Shown: positions 12,221 to 23,760 of the stretch, in pieces | Numbering within the stretch: the first letter of the stretch is position 1 | How the letters are laid out: every line of letters starts with the position of its first letter | From: Adiantum capillus-veneris | Taxonomy: Eukaryota > Streptophyta > Polypodiopsida > Polypodiales > Pteridaceae | Assembly (NCBI GenBank): GCA_014529385.2 | Contig: CM043944.1 | Location: forward strand, 50,540,768-50,604,767 | Length of the DNA: 64,000 nucleotides | Reading direction: 5' to 3' | Translations under genes and position numbers: made by a program | The notes under the pieces: model-generated | Seen by the model: the letters and a program-made list of their open reading frames with translations, nothing else | The model's database searches: none | Told to the model about the DNA's origin: nothing

Positions 12221-12383
12221 ATATGGGAGAGAAGGCTATAGCCATTCATGCCGAATGATATTGACATCTATCTACTGAATGGTCATCGCACTCTCTGCTC
12301 CCACTCAATGCTTTTTTGGTTGTGTCTCTTACTACCGCTTCTATGGCCTTCTGCAACTTTTCTTCTTCTTCTTGTGTCAGATC

Positions 12384-14173
12384 CTAGGGTTCTTGTGAGG
12401 GTCCCACCAGGTTGTCCTCTTGCATGGTGGTGTCCACTGGATCTGACACATTTTCTATGTCAATACCCTCCATTGCTGCTGGCCCGGTGCTAAACTGTTG
12501 CTCTTCAGTTTGTTGTTGGCCTTTCAGCTCTTCTATCTGCTTCTGAAATGTCTTCTTTGCCTCTTCCGCTTGATCTCCCATGTTTACTAGGAGGTCATTT
12601 AGATCTGCATTGATTTTTTCAACCTCCTCTAGCTTTCTCTTGATGTCTCCGTTTTTTGTTTGACATCTCTGAAATTCCTCGTCCATCTTTCTTTTCACGG
12701 CTTCTAGCTCATTTTTCATGGCCTGGTTCTCTTCTTCCAAGCGGTTTTGCATTAAAAGAGATCCCTCAGCCAGCATCAGTCTTTGCCTCTTCTCTAGTGT
12801 TAACTCCTTTTGGAGTTCCTTCATTTGTTCTTCATATAGATCATTTTTTGAAGTTGTGCCAGTCGAGCTAGCAGCTCTGACTCTGGCCGGAGATGCCCTT
12901 AGCCTTTGGATGGTCCGATCTTTCACTTTCATCTGATCTTTCAGCTCGATCACTTCATCCTGGCTTGCCTCCCGTTCTATCTCGGCCTTTTCCTTGGCAT
13001 TCCTCAAGGTTTCAACCTCTTTGGACTCTTCAGCAAGTTGTAGTGTCAGGTTGTCCCTCTCTTTTTCCGCATCTTTCAGTGACTTGCTGATTTTCTTGTA
13101 TTCCTCTTCTACTCTTTGAAGCTTGTGTTCAGCTGCCTGATTCTATCGTTCCATCTCCTGGCATCTTTGTAATGCCGCATCCAGACTGGCTTGCAGCTTT
13201 GTTTGTTTCTCTATATTCTCTTGGTCCTGTTTTGCCAGTGAGTCACTTGGTTTCCTTGATTGGCACTTGTAGACTTTCTTTCTTTCCCTTCTTTGACTCT
13301 GGCGGCTCTTCTAGCACGGTCTCTAATCGGCGCTTCATCCTTGTGGCTACCCTGGGTGCCTTGGGAGGTTCTTCTTCTTTATCTTCCTTTAGCTTTAGCT
13401 AATCATTTTGTGAGGGAGGTTCATGCCAGTTTCCTTTGGCATGCAATGCTCCATAGACAACTTTTGTTATCAACTCACCAGGTACAATATAGGTGGGGTT
13501 TCTATTCCCCATCTTCACCAGATTGTCGTGGATGTAAGCGGCATAATTTATCTCTTTTGGTTTTCCTTTCTGCATTGCCCATGTGAAAGTGGTTGCAATG
13601 GCTCCAAGTGGCATTCTGTATTTTTGTGGCCGCTTTGTACACATGTGGAAGTATTGATTGTAGAGTTGGCTCATGATAGCCACCTTCGGGTTTGCAATGT
13701 CTTCAAATGTGTAGTTATTCTTCTTTTCCGAGTAGACCTTGACTTCATCTCGCCTCTTTGTCACACTGTCTCCTTTGTTTGAGATGTCAAGTGCGGCTGC
13801 CACCACCTTTTCTGTGATGAACTGCATCTTCTTTGATTGTGCTAAAAAATTCCCACACTCTTTTGATATCAATCCTTGCTGGCAAAGCTTCAAAGTAGTT
13901 GTGGAGATCCAGCATCTCCAAGTAATCCCCCATCTTGCTCCTGACAAATTCATTGAGCTCTCGTGGTATCATGGGTAGCTCCACTGCATTGCCTTCAGGA
14001 TCTTTGAATACTCCTTGGTAGATTCTCAGATCATTGGACTCTAGCAGATCGTCTTGAATCCATGTGCTTGTGGTCTCCAGGGTTCCTTCTGGGATCACAA
14101 AAGGCTCCACTTCTTCTAAGTAGTCTTTTATAGTCATCCTTTTCTTCTTTATAGGTGATTTTGCGGCTACCAT
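12384..14173 (-). pseudogene. Unknown protein: N-terminal globular domain plus long coiled coil, broken
   Basis: It starts at ATG 14173 with MVAAKSPIKKKRMTIKDYLE. The N-terminal domain (about 280 residues) includes IKRVWEF, KKMQFITEKVVAAALDI, and LGAIATTFTWAMQKGK followed by VPGELITKVVYGALHAKGNW. A long heptad-rich coiled coil follows (KQDQENIEKQTKLQASLDAA..., then about 200 residues rich in E, K, Q and L). Breaks are a frameshift in an A run at 13844-13849, a stop at 13399, a frameshift near 13250, and an amber stop at 13143-13145. The layout loosely recalls plant mobile-element proteins of the putative plant transposon type, but I cannot assign it firmly. Confidence 0.55.
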
Positions 14174-14339
14174 GGATCCTGTTGCACTCAGTAGTCCAAA
14201 GTTAATGTTTTTTACATATTAGCTGATAAACTGAGTTCTAACTACCCAAATGACTTGAAAATTAAAAATAAAGATCAAAAGGAACTAGGGAAACTCTACA
14301 TGTGCTCACAGTAGCTTTCTGGCTAAAAATTTATCTTTC

Positions 14340-14950
14340 TAGCTTTCTACGCGTAGGATGTCTACCTTGTCTGTTTTTTGTTAAACTTGGCAAGCATGTG
14401 GCCCTTGACCTGTGCAACATGGCTATGTGATTGGAATTGGGTTTGGGCATCAAAAAGTGCAATTTTGGGTAGATTCAGGCTTTTGGCTCACAAATTGGGT
14501 AGGATGTCCTCAACAGGTGGAAAATGATATTCAAATGGGTTGAAAGTTGATTTACAGGCTTCTTACACCATGTAAATGGTTTTCATGAAGTCAGATCCTG
14601 CACAGTAGGTCAATATCACACTAGAGACATCCTATGCGTAGGATGTCTATTTTATCATAATGGTTTGAAATTGGTTCTGTGGGTAGCCCTTAGCATGTGG
14701 AACATGGCCCTGCTCTCAGATTTTGATTTGGATAAGCATTGGTGTGGCTAAGAGCATGTGTAGTGTTTTTAGGCTCAAAAAGTGCATCTTGGAGGTTTTG
14801 GGGGCCAAAGGTGATGGGAATGGCTTGAAATTTGATACATGAGCTTGTGAAGGTGTTATAAGAGATCTGGAACTCAAAAATACCATCTGGGGGTCAAATT
14901 GGTCATTTAGACATTCTATGCATGGGATGTCTATTTCATCAATTTTCACA
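14340..14950. repeat. ~282-bp tandem repeat with palindromic boundary motif
   Basis: The boundary motif catcctatgcgtaggatgtc, or a close form, starts near 14347, 14627 and 14911, about 282 bp apart. Other shared words are agcatgtggNNNatgg, caaaaagtgca and ggcttgaaa. The third unit is cut where copia-type coding sequence begins, near 14955. No ORF of interest lies within it. Confidence 0.75.
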
Positions 14951-14989
14951 TATGACCCCACATTTACCTTGGTAATGGGTCATGATCAA

Positions 14990-16795
14990 AATATATATGA
15001 CAATAGGTCAAGTGGACATTTATTTCCTATGGAGCATGTTGTTGGAAGCATGGTGGAGCCACATCATACAGATGATTGGTATTTAGATAGTGGTGCCACA
15101 AATCATATGACATATCATGGTGAATGGTTTGACAGAAAAGAGAAGTTAGAAGAGGATGAGTTTGTCACTATAGGTGATGATACTATGCATCGGATTACAC
15201 ATGTTGGTTCAGTTCCATTGCTAGAAAAAGATGGGACATACAACACATTGGGAGATGTTCTATATGTGCGGTCAATCACAAAGAATTTAGCATCAGTTGG
15301 ACAAACGACAGATCAAGGGTTGCAAGTCCGTTTTAATCGTTATGGATGCTTCATAGAGGAGTTTCACAAAGGCAGACTAGGCAAGATATTGGCACGTGGA
15401 AGAAAGAAAGGTCGCTTGTTCTCATTGGAAGCTGGAGATCCATGTTTACACAGTGGTATGTATGCAAACAAATCAGCCACTCAAGATGATTGGGCAGAGT
15501 TATGGCATAAGAGAATTGGTCATGTCAATTTTAGAAGACTAAAGCATATGCAATCAAATCAAATTGTACATGGATTACCAAAGTTTGGCAGATTAAATTT
15601 TGATCATGTTTGTGAAGCTTGTCAATTTGGAAAGCAATCTCGTTTACCATTTCCAAAGAGGGGGAGAATTAGCCAAAGTTCTTTGGAAATTGTTCATTCA
15701 GATATTTGGGGACCTTGTGATCATGCTACATCAAATGGTTGTCGATATTTTATCACATATATGGATGATTATAGCAGAATGACATGGGTTTACTTTCTAA
15801 AGGCAAAGTCAGAGGCATTTGAGGTATTTTTGGAGTTCAAAGTTATGGTTGAGAAAGAGAATGGTTGTCAAATTAAATGCCTACGTACAGATGGAGGGGG
15901 AGAGTACATGTCACACAGTTTTGATGATTACTTACGTGAACAAGGCATAAGAAGACAGATTACTTGCAGATACACACCACAACAAAATGGAGTTGCTGAG
16001 AGAAAGAATAGAGTCATAGCAGAGATTGCAAGAGCCATGATGAATGAGATGAATATGCCATTAACATACTGGGCTGAAGCAGTTCATACAGCTGTACACA
16101 TTATGAATCTAACACCAACAGCTGCCATTCATGAAATTTCACCTTATGAGAGACTTTATGGGATCAAGCCAACAGTTTCCTACATGAAAGTTTTTGGATG
16201 TGTTTGCTATGTTCATGTGCCAAATGAAGCAAGAAAGAAGATGGAGCCAAAGGCAGTGAAGTGTATATTCTTGGGCTACCCAGTTGAAAAGAAAGGTTAC
16301 AAGTGCTATGATCCTACGACAAGACAAGTTTATGTCAGTAGAGATGTCAGATTTTGTGAGCATGAACCATGGTATAAACCAAAGCCAGTGATGATAGAAG
16401 ATGAGTATGAAGAGCAAGAGAATGTGCGTCATGTTGTTGATAAGCCAGGACCATCAACAAGAACTATTTCAGGACCACATATGGCAGAGGAGAGTACAGG
16501 AAGTGTCAACCCATGGAGCAGTCGTTTGCGAGATAAGAAGCAAGACGAGAAAGGCAAGAAGAAAGTGGTTGAAGAGAGTTCTGGAGATGAAAGCCTCGAT
16601 GAAGAGCATGGTTTACCACATTTGAGGACACCTGGCAGTAAGCATATTGAGAAATATGTACCCCCATATGCAAGAGTTGAAGAGAAGAGTGCACCACAGT
16701 TGAGAAGATCAGAGAGGGTGCGTTATTCAGTTGATAGATTGGCATACAACGGTTACATGCGTACACATTATGCATACATGGTTTCACGTGTGTAA
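14990..16795 (+). pseudogene. Copia protease and integrase region
   Basis: The frame is open from 14918, but its first part is repeat sequence, so protein-like sequence is counted from about 14975. Motifs: protease WYLDSGATNHMT, GAG-pre-integrase (LWHKRIGHVNFRRL...CEACQFGKQSRLPF), integrase HSDIWGP, RTDGGGEYMS and NGVAERKNRVIAEIAR, and the copia integrase C-terminal block GYKCYDPTTRQVYVSRDVRF. It ends at TAA 16793-16795. The same frame continues directly past the stop as HKEPICFQEAIG...WESAM, so this is a nonsense mutation. Confidence 0.92.
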
Positions 16796-17389
16796 CATAA
16801 AGAGCCTATATGTTTTCAAGAGGCAATTGGAAAATCAGAATGGGAGTCAGCTATGGATGATGAGATGGATGCTCTTGTGAAGAATGACACTTGGGATTTG
16901 GTTCGCTTGCCAAGTGGAAAGAAAGCAATTGGTTCAAAATGGGTATACAAAGTCAAGTGCAAGTCAAATGGTAGTGTGGAAAGATACAAAGCGAGGCTTG
17001 TTGCTAAAGGTTATGCACAAACAAAAGGTCTTGATTATGATGAGACATTTAGTCTAGTTGTAAAGATGACAACAGTCAGATTGGTGATAGCAATGGCAAG
17101 TATGTTCGGTAGGAAGTTACGGCAAATGGATGTGGATAATGCATTCTTGAATGGTGACTTGGAAGAAGAATTTTATATGATACAGCCAGAGGGTTATCAA
17201 CATCCAGAGTTTCCATATTATGTGTGTAAGTTGAAGAAAGCATTGTATGGTTTGCAGCAAGCATCTAGAGCTTGGTGTGAAAAGATAACCAGATTCTTGA
17301 AGAAGATTGGATTTAAACAATCTACTGCTGATCACTCATTATTTTTGAAGCATGTTGATGGAGAGATCGTCGTTATTGTTATATGTTGA
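16796..17389 (+). pseudogene. Copia reverse transcriptase, first half
   Basis: In frame with the preceding segment beyond its stop. It shows NDTWDLVRLPSGKKAIGSKW, RYKARLVAKGYAQ, the catalytic-region MDVDNAFLNGDL and KALYGLQQASRAWCEK. The usual FSPV block reads FSLVVKMTT. The frame fails at VDGEIVVIVI, where one base is missing before the YVDD motif. Confidence 0.92.
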
Positions 17390-18353
17390 TGACTTGATTC
17401 TCACTGGAAGTCATGTTGAGCAAATTTTGCATGTCAAGAAGAGTTTGTTGAGAGAATTCAACATGAAGGACCTTGGTGAGTTGAGATATTTCTTGGGAAT
17501 TGAAATTGTCAATACTTTGTCAGGAATTTGGATGATACAAAGACAATACGCGTTGGATATGCTTGAGAAGTATGGAATGACAGCGTGCAAACCGGTTGAT
17601 ACACCTCTTGATCAAAATGTGAAGTTTTTTTATGATGGACATTACATTGAGGATGTCACTATGTATCGCAAGATGGTTGGAAGCCTTATTTACTTGACAA
17701 TAAGAAGGTCAGATTTGAGTTATGCAGTGGGTGTTGTGAGTCAATTTATGCAAAATCCATGTAAACGTCATCTTGATGCAGTGAGACGGATAATGAGATA
17801 TGTGAAAGCCACTGTCAGTTATGGAATGTTTTATGAAAAGAATGGGAAGCTTTGTCTTTATGGTTACACAGATGCAGATTGGGCAGGAGATTTTATGGAT
17901 AGAAGATCTACAAGTGGTTATGCATTTTCCATTGGTAATGGTATGATAAGTTGGAGTAGCAAGAAGCAATCAACTGTAGCATTATCAAGTACAGAAGCTG
18001 AATATCGTGGAGCAGCTTTGGCAGCATGTGAAGAGTCATGGTTGAGAGTACTTATAGTAGACTTTGGTTTTGACTATCTTGACAGTGTCATTATATATTG
18101 TGACAATATTAGCAGCATCATGTTGGTAAAGAATCCAGTCTACCATGCTCGCACTAAACACATTGAGGTCCATTATCACTTCATTAGAGAAAAAGTTTTG
18201 GCAGGTGAGATTGATTTGGTGTATGTGAAGACAAATGATCAAGTTGTGGATATATTCACAAAAGCTCTTGGAAAGGAGAAGTTTTGCTACTTTCGTGAAG
18301 CATTGGGAATCCATCATATGCAAGCTCACTCTGAGCTTGAGGGGGAGTGTTAA
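17352..18353 (+). pseudogene. Copia reverse transcriptase (YVDD) and RNase H
   Basis: After the shift the RT resumes with LLLYVDDLILTGSHVEQIL, then RNase H with YTDADWAGD, STEAEYRGAA, YCDNISS, ARTKHIEVHYHFIREK and DIFTKALGKEKF. The terminator TAA (18351-18353) overlaps the first bases of the LTR, a compact arrangement usual in copia. Confidence 0.93.
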
Positions 18354-18580
18354 AGAATATGATGTTAAAGAATATGTCCATTGTGCTATGGGCGACTGGA
18401 CACTGACTACACTATGTTGTAAATATACTTTGGATAATAGTTCAAAAGAGAAGAAGAGAAGAGCAGCTCGTTGAATGGCTGCTATAGAGTAACGATTGTG
18501 TGTGTGTGTGTCTCGATGTGTGTTGGTGTGTGTGTGTGTAGTCTTCTTTCCTACCTTCTCCATCACCTGCGCACTCTACA
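18348..18580 (+). repeat. Copia 3' LTR (probable extent)
   Basis: The polypurine tract gagggggag (18339-18347) is followed by TGTTAAAGAATATG, itself part of a short internal duplication. The end is placed at CTCTACA (18580) because TG...CA termini are required. No partner LTR is in the window, so the right edge is uncertain. Confidence 0.55.
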
Positions 18581-19687
18581 CATGATAGTTTCCCAGAATC
18601 CAAGATAGGTAAACATCCAATGACAGCTACAATTATAACTATCAGAATATGGTAGTATTCTAGTAATCCAAAAAATCTATGCATAACTAGCACCACCACC
18701 AAGCTTTTAGCCTTTACACTCACCATCTGATTGTAAACAAATCCAAAAAAGTATATATATGATAGGTTAGATGTTATATTCTAGCACATTAGCAATCACA
18801 AAATTAGAGTGAATGTATGCAGTCAGTATCAAGTAAAAAGAAGAAGGCCCCATTTGTAAAGATCAGTTAAATCAGCCCAACTTTGTTAAATGGAAGAACC
18901 AGACCCTGCTATTATTGAAACATACCAAAGATTAAGCATGAAGATGTAGAGACTGTGTATAACCAGCTAGATTAGTCCAAGTAAAAGCTCCCCCCTTTTT
19001 TTTAATGTAATATCACCAATTGCACCCATCAAGAATGGCAGTATAACAAGTAACCCTCCTTCCATTACTCAGAAAAAGGCATGGATAACCAGAAACTCAC
19101 AAGGCATTCAGCCTTTATATTCCCCATCAGTGTCAAAACACCAAAATAATCACCATATGAAAGATTCGATGCCATCTACTAGTATTAAAACTTAACAAAG
19201 CCATCAGATTTAAAACAGTCCTACCTCCTGTGAGGCACCGGGTGTCCAACATTATGTTTTCAAGAGATGAATCAACAACACCATTCCTTCCTCTTACATT
19301 TTCTCAAGAAAAAACAACAAAGTCTAAGTGAGGGCGCAGAAGATCCCTCACCTCTTTGTATATGATCTTGAAGCACCAAGGAGGATCATATAATGCACTC
19401 CTTAATGTGATAGCTGCCTGGTTTAGAGACAGAGTGAATGTAAGATTCCGCAACAGAGGCAATCCCCAAAGAGATCCGGGCCGCGATGCAGTATGATAGC
19501 CACGACAGTTTGATGGAAACTCGCAGAGTCAATGAACTCGAAAACCGCCCAAAATACTCAAGAGGCCAAAGTATAAGTTAAGAGATAGATTAGGGGGTAG
19601 TATCCATAGGGTAGCCCCAAAAGTTGATAAAAAGCACTAACTTCACCAGCAGTTATACAGCACAGGGTAGCAATTCAATTTTACCAA

Positions 19688-19690
<3 letters not shown>
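18581..19690. other. Gene-free stretch
   Basis: No ORF with recognisable domain content, no obvious repeat family and no RNA gene were seen. Confidence 0.4.
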
Positions 19691-19691
<1 letters not shown>

Positions 19692-19744
<53 letters not shown>

Positions 19745-19771
19745 TGTAGCTATGGTCAGCTTGTTGTGACA

Positions 19772-19825
<54 letters not shown>

Positions 19826-19830
19826 CAGAG
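19692..19830. repeat. Two (GT)n tracts, the second passing into (GA)n
   Basis: GT runs at about 19692-19736 and 19774-19807 are separated by a unique 37-bp spacer. The second passes into GA (to 19830). A ggtcccatag linker follows at about 19840, the same linker as at 36742. Confidence 0.95.
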
Positions 19831-19959
19831 AGCAGCAGTTGGTCCCATAGCCGATCATGAACAAAGGCGAGTAAGCCCAAGTTTACGAATCCTGAACAGG
19901 GAGAAAATCTAGGACGGGTGGCGAGCAATTACAGGTTAACAACAACGGAACGCATACAA

Positions 19960-20739
19960 ACTGTTGACTTTGTTTAAAGGTTTTTGCGCTAAATTTCTCT
20001 GAACTTTGAAGGTGTTCTCAACTTCAAATTCAAATTTAAAGGTAAATTTCAAAATTTATGGGTGGGATTACACTAGACCTAGGTTTTTCCTATTAACTTC
20101 ATAGGCATTCTCACCTTCAAATTAGAATAGAGAGTTAAATCTCAAAAATTATAGGTGGGATTACACCAAAAATTATAGGTGGGATTACACCAAACCTAGG
20201 GTTTTTTGAGCACTTAAATACATAGTGCTTCTCTATAAACTTCATGGATTTGCTCATCTTCAAATCTAGAATTTAAAATTTGTAGGTGGGATTACACTAA
20301 ACCTAGCCTTTTTCCTAGCACCAGCACTCAGATATATAGTGCTTTTTTTCAAAAACTTGGAAAAACTACATATGAGAAAAGTATATTGAACGTCTTTACC
20401 TGATTTTCCTAAAACTTGCCTCTAAAATTTGGAGATTTTCCTTTAAAATTTGAAGGTTTATACGAATGTGGAGGTTTCCATCAAGGGCTCTTGGAGAATC
20501 CCGCAAAAAATTGAAAATTGAAAAACCTACATATGATAAACTTTTAGAGACAAATTTACTATAATTGAAGGTTTTTATATTTAAATTTTTTAGTTTGTGT
20601 GTATGATGATGATTGTATACCTCCCCTTTGATCTATAGTTCATCTTGCTAATTTCTATGAACTTTGTAAGTTTTCTCACCTTTAAATCTAGAATTTAGAG
20701 GTAACCCTCAAAATTTGTACGTAGGATTACACTTAACGT
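19960..20739. repeat. AT-rich ~200-bp array, copy B left part
   Basis: Modules aggtgggattacactaaacc, ttctcaccttcaaat and tagcactcNgatacatagtgc are repeated in diverged form. The array stops at the left LTR of the large element and resumes at 27123. Confidence 0.75.
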
Positions 20740-22977
20740 TGTCTTGCCGCTCCGCTCCCATGACAAGAAAATGAGCAAAGGAATGATGTTCAAGAGTATT
20801 TGAATCCTGCATGGTTAATCAGCAGTTATAAGGGCTTGCTAACAAGCCAATTTTTAAGCTTAAAGTGTGCCAGATGCGGCTCTAAGGGTCAGAAGATGTC
20901 TTGGTAATGCTAAACAGTGAGTATTCTTGAAGTGGTCATAGCTGGGATTTTATTAATCCAAGTTGAAGTACTCAAAAAGCTCTACATGCCTGTCTTTACG
21001 GCTCGTCAATCGGAGCTATAGGTAAGAAGTTATGACAGTTTTAAGTTGAGTCAATAGCAGATCTGTACCGGATTGAGCACCTGCTGATAAAAGGTCAAAG
21101 GTGATAGGAATGCATGAGTCCCAAGTGCTCACTTTTAGGATCATGTCGGTCTTTTTAGTTTGTCAATCGGGATTTCAGTTGGCAAGATATAGCCAATTTA
21201 AGTATCACTGGGGGCCGGGTTCGAACTGCCCTAGTCGGCTCGGTCGAAGTGCTCTCTGGGAATTTTTGACATTGACCAAGTTTTGAGATACCATGCAGAA
21301 ATGGTTTGCTTGATATGTTGAGCCTAACAAGAATTATTTATTGGAGTTTGCTTATAGCAGGAAATTTCCAACACAGCTATGGCTTTAGCAAATACGAAGT
21401 CGAGGGTTTTTGCATCTTAATGGCTTGCGGCAAGAACACTAAAATGAGCAATAAAATTCATGATGATATTGTCATTAAAAACCAGTTGTCATGCTTGCCA
21501 ATGCGGTGCCTGGCAATGCTTTGCTAATATGTATGCTTAATGGGGTGTCAACCCAAAGCAAAGCCGCCCAATGAACGTGCTTGGCAATGCTTTAGCCGAC
21601 ATGTATACTAAATGTGGTGAGGCCCTTACAAAGGCCATGTCACTAAGCAAAGCCGCCCAAGGGCCATTAAGAATGGCCGCCCGTTTTTAAGCAAAGGGGT
21701 TTTTTTTAAATTCAACCTAAGTGTGAAGAGGGAAGAAAAAACAAAAGCATAGCGCACAGCAAAAGCCGCAGGCAGCGAGGAGGAAAGGGAAGCTTGCAGC
21801 ACGTGCTACGCTGCTCGAATGAACTCGCCACAAAAGTGTAAATTGCAAGAGGTCCCCTCGCGGTCCTTTTCGGCACCGTTTTCATCGGGTTTGGCGCAGG
21901 TCCGAATGAAAAGCGGCCACGTCATCAAGGGCTAGGACCCATTAGCGACGTCGCTAATGGGTGCCTAGCTAATTTTAGCAAGAGAGGCATGTAACCTACA
22001 AAAAGGAAGGGACTCGTGGATTCTTGGCTATCCATCATCATCTTGTTGTGGAGTTCTTCTCCTTCATGAGGGCTCCTCTTCATCTTCTTGAAGGAAGCTC
22101 TTAAGCTCCGAGAATCCTCTTGAAACCGAGAATCCAAATCTCTTAAACTCTCATTTAAAAGCTCTTAAGCCATCGGTAACCTACTCTTAACCTCTTAAGC
22201 CATCATTAACCTACTCTTAACCTCGTATACCATCCAAACCCTAATCGAATTCTAAAGCTTAAGCTCATAATCTTTCAATAACCTACTCTCCAAGCACTCT
22301 TAAGCCGAATTAAGCCTATTAACTCGAAGCCATAAGCCAAGATCTGAAATCGAGCCTAATCTTTCGGATGCCAAGCCAAAGCTAAGCCTAATACAATTCC
22401 TAAGCTTCTTAATCTCAAAAGCTTGAGCCAAGCTCTATACATCAAGCCTAATCTCTCGAGCTAGTTCTCGGCAAGGCACGCAAGCAAGGAAGATGGAGGT
22501 CGAAGCTTGAGCAAAATCTTGTCATGATTAAAGCAGGTAAGGAATTGAAGCCTACAAGATCATGGAACTAAGCAGATGCATAATCTCAATTCATTAGCCA
22601 AGCCTAATCTCTGAGCCTAATCTTAAATCATTAGCCGAGCCTAAACCCATTCAATTCTAGAAGACAAATCAGATGGCCATTGGAAGAGGAAGTTCCTAAG
22701 CCATAACGAGAAGAAGCAAAAGGCAGTATTAAGCAAGTCATTATCACTTTTCTTGATTAGCACCTGGTTTAAGCAAGGATTCATCTTATAAGCAGCATTA
22801 AGCCTCCATTAATGATTGATTAATGTTGATTAGGGTGGCTTAACTGGAATTAAGAGTATCGTTTGTTTCGAGCTCTGTCTTGTTAATTGTGCCTGCTGCA
22901 TCTCTTTTCCCCACACCTCTCACAGTTAGGGGCCCAGTACCTTCCCGGCTCACCATTCGTACAATTATCCCCCGACA
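20740..22977 (+). repeat. 5' LTR of large-LTR element
   Basis: About 2.24 kb. It starts TGTCTTGCCGCTCCG (the right copy has TGTCG) and ends CCCCCGACA. It contains PPR-like coding fragments (21380-21640) and a long segment (about 22090-22720) dominated by degenerate repeats of aagcctaatc and cttaagcc. A segment of roughly 100 bp near 21205-21320 is absent from the right LTR. Confidence 0.9.
21577..21636 (+). pseudogene. PPR-gene fragment captured inside the LTR
   Basis: Reads VLGNALADMYTKCGEALTKA, the signature between PPR motifs in plant organelle RNA-processing proteins (NALvdMYaKCG). Upstream, in broken frames, are ACGK...KIHDDIVIKNQL (about 21420-21490) and a second, shifted GNAL..NMYA (about 21508-21530). 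The right LTR carries the same fragment at 25721-25780. It is not a functional gene. Confidence 0.75.
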
Positions 22978-23022
22978 TTCTTGGTGAACCCGACACGAAA
23001 CGAGTCGTGGTGGGAGGTCAAG

Positions 23023-23517
23023 ATGGAGATTCCAGCAGAATTGAAGCATTTCATTGAAGATTACAACCTGAATAGCTTTGATAAAAATCTAGCAACAGCA
23101 GATCTACCAAAAAAGTGGGGCTTAGTTAAGGGATGCTTGCAAGAAGTAAAAGCTATGAAGATGAAAAAGCAGCTTGATGATGTAGTGGAGATGGCACTTG
23201 ATGCTGTACACGAACGGTATGGGATTTTTCAAGGGCATGATCTAGATGGACTCCTTGCATGCTATCAAGCGGAGATGAAGAGCCGAGGAATTCCAGAAGA
23301 TCGGATGATTTCGACCTTTGAAGAAGTTGTAACCTCCGAGTTTAAAGACAAGGTTCAAGAACTGGCAGAGACATACCCCACACAGTGGGATTATTTTGTA
23401 GAAGGGTTTGTTCATGAAAGGTCAAAAATTATAGAGTTAACAATGAAGGAGATTAATGAACGAGGCCAGATTATTTTCTATAAAGAAGAAGGGGATCATA
23501 TGCAGTTCCTTAATTAA
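23023..23517 (+). CDS. Unknown gag-like ORF A of the large-LTR element
   Basis: ATG at 23023 is chosen because the in-frame codons upstream lie in the primer-binding site. The 164 residues begin MEIPAELKHFIEDYNLNSFD and include ADLPKKWGLVKGCLQEVK and then EFKDKVQELAETYPTQWDYF. The protein is predicted helical and charged, without zinc knuckle or protease. Position directly after the PBS and the W..F near the end are what one expects of a gag protein, but I do not recognise the family. After the TAA the same frame continues DQFWDHISTRSQSQEN for some 30 codons, so the stop may be secondary. Confidence 0.5.
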   Translation: MEIPAELKHFIEDYNLNSFDKNLATADLPKKWGLVKGCLQEVKAMKMKKQLDDVVEMALDAVHERYGIFQGHDLDGLLACYQAEMKSRGIPEDRMISTFEEVVTSEFKDKVQELAETYPTQWDYFVEGFVHERSKIIELTMKEINERGQIIFYKEEGDHMQFLN

Positions 23518-23760
23518 GATCAATTTTGGGACCATATTTCTACAAGAAGTCAATCCCAGGAAAATACAGCTTTGGAAGAAGCAGATTCAACGACAAAGGA
23601 CCATTTTTGAGCAACCAAGCAAAGGTACATGATGGATTACTGCTGAAACACAAATGTATGAATTTTTCTTGAAGATTACTTGCATGGAAGTTACTTCGAA
23701 TAATGGTTCTAGTGAAGAGCTAGACTGTACATCAAAAAATTTCAAGCTACTGACCTTGTC

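Larger units (their letters stand above)
14960..18580 (+). mobile_element. 5'-truncated Ty1/copia element
   Basis: Protease, integrase, RT and RNase H are in copia order, followed by a polypurine tract and a 3' LTR. No gag and no 5' LTR copy were found upstream, where the sequence is instead the 282-bp tandem repeat. The coding region is broken by one in-frame TAA (16793-16795) and one one-base loss near 17376-17384. It belongs to a different lineage from the 3935-9050 element (different integrase and RT wording, short LTR). Confidence 0.9.

Noticed and set aside
12248-13978. Plus-strand ORFs opposite the coiled-coil pseudogene
   Set aside because: Leu/Ser/Pro-rich antisense shadows of the Glu/Lys-rich coiled coil.
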